From: Anaeromonas gelatinilytica
GTDB taxonomy: Bacteria; Bacillota; Clostridia; Tissierellales; SIT17
Direction: 5' to 3'
DNA length: 40,697 nt
NCBI RefSeq assembly: GCF_016820635.1
Contig: NZ_WSFU01000130.1
Coordinates: forward strand, 1 to 40,697
This document shows, piece by piece, positions 34,911 through 40,697 of this stretch (its first letter is position 1; each line of letters starts with the position of its first letter). The notes under the pieces were generated by a model. That model saw only the letters and a list, made by a program, of their open reading frames with translations, was not told where the DNA came from and did not search any database. Made by a program: the position numbers and the translations under genes.

Positions 34911-36134
34911 ATGAAAAATGCATATGATACTCTTGTTGAAAGAGGATTTATTGAACAAACTACTCATGAAGAAGAAATTAGAGAACTTTTAGAAAAGGAA
35001 TCTGTAACATTTTATACTGGTTTTGACCCTACTGCAGATAGCCTACATCTAGGACACTTTGTTCAAATAATGGTTATGATGCATATGCAGCAAGCAGGTC
35101 ATAAACCAGTAGCTCTTATTGGTGGTGGTACTGCTATGGTTGGTGATCCATCCGGTAAGACTGAAATGAGAAAAATGCTTACAGAAGAAGATATAGATAA
35201 GAACGCTGAATCTCTTAAGAATCAAATTTCGAAATATTTAGATTTAGACGGTGAAAAAGGTTATGCAATTAATAATAAGGAATGGCTCAAAGGTTTAAAC
35301 TATATTGATTTTATCAGAGATATAGGTAAACATTTCTCAGTAAATAGAATGCTTACAGCAGAATGTTTCAAATCCAGAATGGAAAAAGGACTATCATTCC
35401 TTGAATTTAATTATATGCTTATGCAATCCTATGATTTCTTAGAACTCCATAAAAGATATAATTGTAAATTGGAACTTGGAGGAAACGATCAATGGTCTAA
35501 TATACTTAGTGGTGCGGATTTAGTAAGAAGAGTTGAATCTGAATCAGCATACGGACTAACATTCAAATTATTAACTACTAGTGAAGGTAAAAAAATGGGA
35601 AAAACTGAATCTGGAGCTATTTGGGTTGATCCTAATAAAACACCTCCATTTGAAATGTACCAATACTTAAGAAATATAGATGATACTAATGTAGAAAATA
35701 CTTTAGCATTACTAACTTTCTTACCTATGGATGAAGTTAAACGATTAGGTTCATTAGAAGGAGCAGAAATAAATAAAGCAAAGGAAATATTGGCATTTGA
35801 ATTTACTAAAATTGTTCATGGAGAAGAAGAAGCTATAAAAGCTCAAAAAGCTGCTAAAGCATTATTCTCTGATGGAGCAGATATGTCTAATATACCATCT
35901 ACAGATATGGATAAAAGTATATTTGAAAAAGGTATTGGTCTTTTAGATCTTATGACTGATTTAGGTCTTACCTCATCAAATGGTGAAGCTAGACGTCTAG
36001 TAAAACAAGGTGGCGTGTCAGTTAATGACGAAAAGATAACTGACTTCAAAAAAGAAATTACTTCAGATGACTTTGAAGATGGAAAACTTATGATAAGAAA
36101 AGGAAAGAAAAAATATCATCAAGTAAAAATTTAA
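34911..36134 (+). CDS. tyrS: Tyrosyl-tRNA synthetase
   Basis: A protein of 407 residues. The Rossmann catalytic domain has the HIGH-class motif as HLGHF in [12 protein letters not shown], the tyrosine site region [13 protein letters not shown] and [10 protein letters not shown], and the KMSKS-class loop as [12 protein letters not shown]. An S4 RNA-binding domain ends the protein ([20 protein letters not shown]). It charges tRNA-Tyr in the cytosol. AAAGGAGGtatgaaaa precedes the ATG, and a T-box lies directly upstream. It ends at a hairpin shared with the convergent fRMsr gene. Confidence 0.97.
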   Translation: MKNAYDTLVERGFIEQTTHEEEIRELLEKESVTFYTGFDPTADSLHLGHFVQIMVMMHMQQAGHKPVALIGGGTAMVGDPSGKTEMRKMLTEEDIDKNAESLKNQISKYLDLDGEKGYAINNKEWLKGLNYIDFIRDIGKHFSVNRMLTAECFKSRMEKGLSFLEFNYMLMQSYDFLELHKRYNCKLELGGNDQWSNILSGADLVRRVESESAYGLTFKLLTTSEGKKMGKTESGAIWVDPNKTPPFEMYQYLRNIDDTNVENTLALLTFLPMDEVKRLGSLEGAEINKAKEILAFEFTKIVHGEEEAIKAQKAAKALFSDGADMSNIPSTDMDKSIFEKGIGLLDLMTDLGLTSSNGEARRLVKQGGVSVNDEKITDFKKEITSDDFEDGKLMIRKGKKKYHQVKI

Positions 36135-36137
36135 ATA

Positions 36138-36165
36138 TTAAAGGTAGCCAAATGGCTACCTTTAA
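36138..36165. terminator. Bidirectional terminator between tyrS and fRMsr gene
   Basis: TTAAAGGTAGCCA-aa-TGGCTACCTTTAA, a perfect stem that includes the stop of the convergent gene. Confidence 0.85.
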
Positions 36166-36662
36166 TTTATATCATTCCAGTTTATATATTTATTTAGTGT
36201 TTCTACAAATTTTTCTAAATACTTACCATCTTCTTCATTAAATCTGTTTAATACAGGACTATCTATATCCAATACACCTATGAGCTTATCATCTTTAACA
36301 ATAGGTATTACTATCTCTGATTTAGAAACTACATCACAAGCAATATGGCCCTCAAACTCATCTACATTTCCTATTATTTGTATTTCTCTTTTTTTGGCGG
36401 CTGTTCCGCACACACCATTACCTATTTGAATATGAGTACATGCTGGTTTCCCCTGAAAAGGTCCCAATATGAGTTCACCATTTTTATACAAATAAAATCC
36501 AGCCCAATTTATATTATCTAATAACAACCAGATCAATCCAGAAGCATTAGATAAATTAGCCAGCCAATCTTCTTCATCACATATTAAACCAGTTAATTTT
36601 AAGTTTAAATATCCATAAAATTTCTTTTTATCTTTAGTATCTATCTTTTTTATTTTTTCCAT
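36162..36662 (-). CDS. Free methionine-(R)-sulfoxide reductase (GAF domain)
   Basis: A protein of 166 residues forming one GAF domain. It carries the three cysteines used by fRMsr: CTHIQIGNGVCGTAA gives two, and HIACDVVSKSEIV the third; NWAGFYLYKNGELILGPFQG and LIGVLDIDSPVLNRF are also family blocks. It repairs free Met-R-sulfoxide. With superoxide reductase and peroxiredoxin it makes a local group of oxidative-stress functions, though not in one operon. A taggagg ribosome site precedes the ATG. Confidence 0.92.
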   Translation of the reverse strand: MEKIKKIDTKDKKKFYGYLNLKLTGLICDEEDWLANLSNASGLIWLLLDNINWAGFYLYKNGELILGPFQGKPACTHIQIGNGVCGTAAKKREIQIIGNVDEFEGHIACDVVSKSEIVIPIVKDDKLIGVLDIDSPVLNRFNEEDGKYLEKFVETLNKYINWNDIN

Positions 36663-36729
36663 ATTAAATTCCTCCTAACATTAGTTATCCACATTATACA
36701 ACTTTTTTATATTTAATTTCAAATATATA

Positions 36730-36778
36730 TTGACTTTTCTTTGAAAAATGATTAGAATTCTAATAGTAAGAATTCTAA
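36730..36778 (+). promoter_or_regulatory. Promoter and candidate MarR operator
   Basis: TTGACT (36730-36735), 17 bases and TAGAAT (36753-36758) form a promoter. The palindrome TTAGAATTCTAA (36752-36763) covers the -10 box and a second AGAATTCT palindrome (36769-36776) follows, centred 15 bases away. This is the usual layout for MarR autorepression. Confidence 0.7.
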
Positions 36779-36811
36779 CTAATAGTGACTCTAAATAAAA
36801 GGGGTGATCTT

Positions 36812-37258
36812 TTGAAAGAAACAGATATAGATGATATTAATAAAAATATGTTAGAATTTAATAATCTATTCCATAGTAAAATAAGTAAAGTATTTAGGGG
36901 AAATATGGATAACAAATATAGATGTAACAAAAATCAAAATAAAGCTATTATGACTATTGGTAAATATGACAATATCTCTCCTTCTACATTAGGTAAATAC
37001 CTAGATATGAGAAAAGGAAGTTTAACTACATTAATAGATTCTTTAGTGGAAAAAAATTTAATTTTAAAAGAAATGGATAATAATGATAGAAGAAGATATT
37101 TATTATCTTTAACTGATGAAGGAAAAAAATATTTTGAAAACCAACGAGAGATATTCAAAAATTCTATTCATACTATTTTTGGAAAACTAAATGAAGATGA
37201 AATAAAAATCTTTTCAGAAAACATGAATAAAATTGTTGAAATAATGAAGAAAGTATGA
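36812..37258 (+). CDS. MarR family transcriptional regulator
   Basis: A protein of 148 residues. The winged helix is visible as LGKYLDMRKGSLTTLIDSLV followed by the wing NNDRRRYLLSLTDEGKKYF, which has the conserved D-x-R-R. The start is a TTG at 36812, chosen because AAAGGGGTGA is spaced for it; the in-frame GTG 27 bases earlier precedes that site and would be poorly placed. It overlaps closely with a MATE transporter (stop and ribosome site share bases), so it most likely controls that pump and itself through the palindromes upstream. Confidence 0.9.
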   Translation: MKETDIDDINKNMLEFNNLFHSKISKVFRGNMDNKYRCNKNQNKAIMTIGKYDNISPSTLGKYLDMRKGSLTTLIDSLVEKNLILKEMDNNDRRRYLLSLTDEGKKYFENQREIFKNSIHTIFGKLNEDEIKIFSENMNKIVEIMKKV

Positions 37259-37268
37259 GGTGAAATAT

Positions 37269-38654
37269 ATGAATGAACAAAAAAGATTAGGTAATGAACC
37301 AGTCGGTAAATTGCTACTTAAGTTTTCCATACCAGCTATAATAGGTATGATGGTAAATGCACTATATAATACAATCGATAGAATATATATAGGTAAAAGC
37401 ATGGGAGAATTGGGTCTAGCAGGAATAACTATAGGTTTTCCTATAATGATTATTATAATGGCATTTAGTATGCTTATAGGTCTTGGAGCTACTTCTTTAA
37501 TATCTATAAAATTAGGAGAACATAAAAAAGATGAAGCGGAAAAAATATTAGGTAATGCTACTGTTTTGCTTTTTCTTATATCTTTAATAATTTCAATTTT
37601 AGGATTAGTCTTCCTTAATCCACTATTAAAATTATTTGGTGCAAGTGAAACAGTATTACCTTATTCTCAAGCATATCTAAGAATAATATTATCAGGAGCT
37701 ATATTTCAAACGATAGGTTTTGGTATGAATAATTTTATTAGAGCGGAAGGAAATCCTAGAACGGCAATGTTAACCATGCTTATAGGTGCTGTATTAAACA
37801 TTATTCTTGATCCAATATTTATATTTGTATTTGATTTAGGCATTAGAGGAGCCGCTTTTGCTACTATATTATCTCAAGCAATAGCTGCTATATGGGTTCT
37901 TTCCTACTTCTTTGGAGGAAAAAGCTCTTTAAATATTTATATATCTAACTTTAAGTTAAAACTTCCTATAGTAGGTAAAATTCTTGCAATAGGATCAGCT
38001 CCATTTCTAATGCAAGTAGCCTCTAGTGGTATAAATGCTTTGCTTAATAATAGCTTACAAACTTATGGTGGAGATACTGCTATCGCAGCATTTGGTATTA
38101 TAAATAGTGTGACTATGTTTATATTAATGCCTATATTTGGTATAAATCAAGGAGCCCAGCCTATTATTGGTTACAATTATGGAGCTAAACAATATGACAG
38201 GGTAAAATCTACTCTTAAATTAGCAATACTTGGTGCAACCTTTATCACTATTACAGGTTATATTGCTACAAGAGTATTCCCTGAGACTATAATTAGTTTC
38301 TTTGGTGGTGAAGATAAAAATCTTGTTAACATAGCTAAAAATGGACTAAATGTATTTCTATTTATGTTACCTATCATAGGAATGCAAATTGTTTCATCTA
38401 ACTATTTCCAAGCAGTAGGTAAACCAAAACATGCTATGTTTTTAAGTTTATCAAGACAAGTTTTATTCTTAATTCCTTCTATACTAATATTGCCAAGATT
38501 CTTTGAACTTAAAGGTGTTTGGATGGCAGCTCCAGTATCTGACGTCCTTGCATCTATAATAACAGGAATATGGATAACCTTAGAAATGAAAAAATTAAAT
38601 AATGATTATAATATTGAACAAAATAATTTTGACCCATTAATTGAAGATGAGTAA
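37269..38654 (+). CDS. MATE family multidrug efflux transporter
   Basis: A protein of 461 residues with 12 predicted membrane spans in two halves. Family blocks are GKLLLKFSIPAIIGMMVNAL and YNTIDRIYIGKSMGELGLAG in the first half, and ITGYIATRVFPETIISFFGG and SSNYFQAVGKPKHAMFLSL in the second. It exports cationic drugs or metabolites with sodium or protons. The ATG at 37269 follows AGGTGaaatat; the GTG at 37260 is part of that site. It is co-transcribed with the MarR gene and ends in a palindrome. Confidence 0.93.
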   Translation: MNEQKRLGNEPVGKLLLKFSIPAIIGMMVNALYNTIDRIYIGKSMGELGLAGITIGFPIMIIIMAFSMLIGLGATSLISIKLGEHKKDEAEKILGNATVLLFLISLIISILGLVFLNPLLKLFGASETVLPYSQAYLRIILSGAIFQTIGFGMNNFIRAEGNPRTAMLTMLIGAVLNIILDPIFIFVFDLGIRGAAFATILSQAIAAIWVLSYFFGGKSSLNIYISNFKLKLPIVGKILAIGSAPFLMQVASSGINALLNNSLQTYGGDTAIAAFGIINSVTMFILMPIFGINQGAQPIIGYNYGAKQYDRVKSTLKLAILGATFITITGYIATRVFPETIISFFGGEDKNLVNIAKNGLNVFLFMLPIIGMQIVSSNYFQAVGKPKHAMFLSLSRQVLFLIPSILILPRFFELKGVWMAAPVSDVLASIITGIWITLEMKKLNNDYNIEQNNFDPLIEDE

Positions 38655-38674
38655 GTCCAATTGGACTTACTCAT
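38647..38674. terminator. Bidirectional terminator spanning two convergent stops
   Basis: A perfect 28-base palindrome (atgagtaagtccaa and its complement) contains the stop of the MATE gene and the stop of the convergent Nudix gene. Confidence 0.82.
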
Positions 38675-39284
38675 TTATTATATCTATAAAATTTTTTGTC
38701 ATTCTTGCTGTCATTCCCCATATAATATAATCTTTATATTTATAAAAAAACACGGGATAAATTCCTGTTCTCCAGTCATATGCCTTACCATTATTTATTA
38801 AATGATAAGGAAAATCTTCTCCTACCTTAGGATCTATTATCATATCATATTGCTTAGGTTTATTTTCTAAAAAGAAATCTAATGGTACTGTAAATATCTC
38901 ATGAACTTCATCTCCATTAAAATCTATATCTTCAAACTCAATTCCTTTAATTATACCTAAAAAAGGATATATACCTATATTAAAAGGCATTAGGATATAG
39001 TCTGTCTGACTTATCACTTCAATATTTTCCTTATCTATATTTAATTCTTCCATGGTTTCCCTTATTGCTGCATCTAAGAAAAATTCTCCCTTCTCAACTT
39101 TACCTCCAGGAAAAGATATTTCTCCAGGTTGAGTTCTTAGATTATAAGCTCTTATTTCATATAAAATCTGTAATTCTCCATTCCTATATATAAGAGGGAT
39201 AAGTATAGCAAAGTCTGCATTAATTCCCATTGGTTTTGCATCCCTATTTTTTACTAAATTAATTATATCATTTAATCTCTTCAT
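38667..39284 (-). CDS. Nudix hydrolase, probable CoA pyrophosphatase
   Basis: A protein of 205 residues. The Nudix box is GGKVEKGEFFLDAAIRETME followed by ELNI, with all the acidic residues. The preceding NLRTQPGEISFPGGK matches the UPF0035/NudL motif that marks CoA-diphosphate hydrolases in this family. It would cut CoA, or oxidised CoA, to 4'-phosphopantetheine and ADP. The ATG has a GGTG ribosome site. It is monocistronic. Confidence 0.88.
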   Translation of the reverse strand: MKRLNDIINLVKNRDAKPMGINADFAILIPLIYRNGELQILYEIRAYNLRTQPGEISFPGGKVEKGEFFLDAAIRETMEELNIDKENIEVISQTDYILMPFNIGIYPFLGIIKGIEFEDIDFNGDEVHEIFTVPLDFFLENKPKQYDMIIDPKVGEDFPYHLINNGKAYDWRTGIYPVFFYKYKDYIIWGMTARMTKNFIDIINE

Positions 39285-39358
39285 ATTATCACCCTAATAT
39301 ATTTTATCATATACTTTAAATGTATAACTAATACTTTATAATAAATTTAAGTAAAACT

Positions 39359-39386
39359 TAACCCCTCGGTTATAACCAAGGGGTTA
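39359..39386 (-). terminator. Terminator of the peroxiredoxin gene
   Basis: TAACCCCT-cggttataacca-AGGGGTTA lies 7 bases past the stop. The minus-strand continuation is T-rich (AGTTTTACTTAAATTT). Confidence 0.8.
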
Positions 39387-39393
39387 GTCTATG

Positions 39394-39915
39394 TTATAAT
39401 AAATCTTCTCCTTCATCCCAATCTACTGGGCATAATCCACCAGTTTTAAGGGCTTTAAGCACACGAAGAGTTTCATCTATACTACGTCCAACATTTAAAT
39501 CATGTACTGCTGCATATTTCACGATCCCTTCAGGATCTATTATAAATAGTCCTCTTAAAGCAACTCCATCTTCTTCTACTAATATTCCATAATTTCTTGA
39601 TATATTCATAGTTTTATCTGCAGCTAATGGAAAATTGAGCTTTCCTAAGTCTCCATTAATCCATGCTTTGTGAGAATGTTCACTATCTGTACTTACTCCT
39701 AATACTTCTGCATCTTCCTTTACAAAGTCTTCATATCTTTTACTATATCCTGTTATTTCTGTTGGACATACAAATGTAAAATCTGCTGGATAAAAGAACA
39801 TCACTAACCATTTACCTTTATAATCATTAAGAGATACTTCTCCAAAATTTTCACCATTTCCGTCTATTGTTGACATTTTAAAGTCAGGTGCAGATTTTCC
39901 TACCAATCTTTCCAT
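39394..39915 (-). CDS. 2-Cys peroxiredoxin (AhpC/Prx1 type)
   Basis: A protein of 173 residues. The peroxidatic Cys50 is in YPADFTFVCPTEITG and the resolving Cys162 in GGLCPVDW, so this is a typical 2-Cys enzyme. It reduces hydrogen and organic peroxides, including those made by superoxide reductase. No AhpF or thioredoxin reductase gene is adjacent. AGGAGGaattttga precedes the ATG. Confidence 0.95.
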   Translation of the reverse strand: MERLVGKSAPDFKMSTIDGNGENFGEVSLNDYKGKWLVMFFYPADFTFVCPTEITGYSKRYEDFVKEDAEVLGVSTDSEHSHKAWINGDLGKLNFPLAADKTMNISRNYGILVEEDGVALRGLFIIDPEGIVKYAAVHDLNVGRSIDETLRVLKALKTGGLCPVDWDEGEDLL

Positions 39916-40006
39916 TCAAAATTCCTCCTTATAATCAAATTTCTTTAACACTATATTCATTCCCAATAAAAAAACTTTTAAACAAATAAATAATAATTAT
40001 TTTCAT

Positions 40007-40249
40007 TTATTTATCACTATCTTCTATCAATTTTACTATTTTCTTATAATCAACTTCTAGCAATTCTTCAACAGTACACTCTAAACCCGCACAAACTTTC
40101 AATATAGTTTCTAAACTAAGAGATTCTAGTTTTCTATCATTATTCAATTTTGTAATCGTAGGATTAGATACTTTACAAATATCCCCCACATCAGAAACAT
40201 TTTTTATTCCTCTTTTTGCCATTATTAATCTTAAATTAGATTTGATCAT
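40007..40249 (-). CDS. Small XRE/Cro-C1-type HTH regulator
   Basis: A protein of 80 residues that is almost all helix-turn-helix: RLIMAKRGIKNVSDVGDICK, VSNPTITKLNNDRKLESLSL and ETILKVCAGLECTVEELLEV. It resembles the YozG/HipB-like small XRE group. The ATG follows GGAGAgttttt. It is divergent from the spo0E-like gene across a 177-base gap holding paired inverted repeats, its likely binding sites. Confidence 0.9.
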   Translation of the reverse strand: MIKSNLRLIMAKRGIKNVSDVGDICKVSNPTITKLNNDRKLESLSLETILKVCAGLECTVEELLEVDYKKIVKLIEDSDK

Positions 40250-40296
40250 AAAAACTCTCCTAAAAATATTCTTAATTACTATTATACATAATTTTT

Positions 40297-40376
40297 AAAT
40301 CAAAGTATAGTTTTAATATTATTAATTATAACTTGTTTTTACCAAACTATACCTTGATTTTTTCAAGTTATAATTA
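40297..40376. promoter_or_regulatory. Interleaved inverted repeats between xre and spo0E-like genes
   Basis: Arms A (40297-40313, aaatcaaagtatagttt) and A' (40344-40360, aaactataccttgattt) pair with one mismatch. Arms B (40323-40335, taattataacttg) and B' (40364-40376) pair perfectly. The order is A-B-A'-B'. A' overlaps the -35 box of the plus-strand promoter, and B' fills the spacer before its -10 box. Confidence 0.75.
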
Positions 40377-40382
40377 TATAAT
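40354..40382 (+). promoter_or_regulatory. Promoter of the spo0E-like gene
   Basis: TTGATT (40354-40359), 17 bases, TATAAT (40377-40382), 44 bases upstream of the start codon. Confidence 0.78.
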
Positions 40383-40426
40383 GATATTAAAGTTAAATAA
40401 ATGACGGACAAGGGGGATAATTAATT

Positions 40427-40606
40427 ATGTATAAACAAAATATATTTTTAAACATGAATGATAAAAGAAATAGTCTAAATGCATTAATAAATAATAATTC
40501 CAATAACCTTACTAGTTTAGATATAATAAATGCCAGTAAAGAATTAGACAAGCTTATAATTGTATGTCAAATAAAAATGAATAAAAAACTAAATAAAGTA
40601 CATTAG
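40427..40606 (+). CDS. Spo0E-like aspartyl-phosphate phosphatase (small)
   Basis: A protein of 59 residues, the size of Spo0E/YisI/YnzD relatives. The two-helix hairpin ends in the family signature, here NASKELDKLIIVCQ (the S-x-E-L-D motif followed by K-L-I). Known members remove phosphate from Spo0A~P and delay sporulation. AGGGGGataattaatt precedes the ATG. A strong promoter lies upstream. This suggests a spore-forming host. It is short enough to be missed by a size-limited gene search. Confidence 0.85.
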   Translation: MYKQNIFLNMNDKRNSLNALINNNSNNLTSLDIINASKELDKLIIVCQIKMNKKLNKVH

Positions 40607-40613
40607 TTCATAT

Positions 40614-40697
40614 AAAAAAGGCGGACTAGAAACATGTCCGCTTCGCTAGGGAAACCTAGTTTCCCTTCGACGGTGCATAAAACGTGCACCTGAGCAC
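40614..40697 (+). repeat. 5' part of the dispersed structured repeat (copy C)
   Basis: This copy begins with the hairpin gcggac-tagaaacat-gtccgc and continues with ctagggaaacctagtttccc and ggtgcat-aaaac-gtgcacc. It then runs off the window at 'cacctgagcac', exactly where copy A begins. It matches copy B from 21433 onward, with copy B lacking a few bases near the first hairpin. Confidence 0.85.

Noticed and set aside
1-40697. The window as a circular plasmid
   Set aside because: The 16-base end overlap lies in a dispersed repeat and the gene content is chromosomal; an assembly break is more likely.
1-40697. CRISPR arrays, tRNA or rRNA genes, transposases, prophage genes
   Set aside because: I looked for regular spaced repeats, cloverleaf ends and recombinase motifs and found none that I could support.

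Overview
The window is strongly AT-rich DNA from a strictly anaerobic, amino-acid-fermenting, probably spore-forming Firmicute of class Clostridia/Tissierellia. This is inferred from a complete selenocysteine-dependent D-proline reductase (Stickland) operon, a glycyl-radical hydroxyproline dehydratase, T-box leaders on asnA and tyrS, a superoxide reductase in place of classical SOD, and a small Spo0E-like protein. No species name can be given from sequence alone.

Layout. 1-4354: a dispersed repeat fragment, an ATP-grasp protein, asnA behind an asparagine T-box, a PAS-SpoIIE phosphatase and a PduO-type cobalamin adenosyltransferase. 4536-25898: a roughly 21-kb block devoted almost entirely to proline and hydroxyproline. 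It holds aminopeptidase P, a TauE-like exporter, the prd operon (prdC-prdA-small conserved gene-prdB-prdD-prdE-prdF, all on the minus strand) behind a sigma-54 promoter, its activator prdR, a POT peptide transporter, a divergent prolidase/prolyl iminopeptidase pair, a YitT protein, a second copy of the dispersed repeat, and the operon regulator-hypE-hypD-proC. 26904-33494: Fur-family and Crp/Fnr-family regulators, a membrane-anchored protein of unknown function, cupin, a ParB-like/GNAT/GNAT/ANT(6)-like gene run and an rRNA methyltransferase. 33698-40606: superoxide reductase plus a decayed second copy, DUF2164, tyrS with a T-box, fRMsr, a MarR-MATE operon, CoA-type Nudix, peroxiredoxin, and a small XRE regulator divergent from a short spo0E-like gene. 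The window ends in a third partial copy of the repeat.

How it fits together. Proline-containing peptides would enter through the POT transporter and be cut by Xaa-Pro and prolyl peptidases. Hydroxyproline would be dehydrated by HypD (activated by HypE) to pyrroline-5-carboxylate and reduced by ProC to L-proline. PrdF would racemise L-proline to D-proline, and PrdA/PrdB would reduce it to 5-aminovalerate with electrons through PrdC. Two genes are truncated by naive translation: prdB and prdC each contain an in-frame TGA read as selenocysteine, and prdC continues 37 residues past it. The PrdD/PrdE pair is a split paralogue of PrdA, divided at the position where PrdA is expected to cleave itself.

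The main points for follow-up are the clustered peptide-to-5-aminovalerate pathway, the prdD/prdE split, the uncharacterised 93-residue prd protein, the structured dispersed repeat whose partial copies form both window ends, the interleaved inverted repeats between the xre and spo0E-like genes, and the superoxide reductase remnant.
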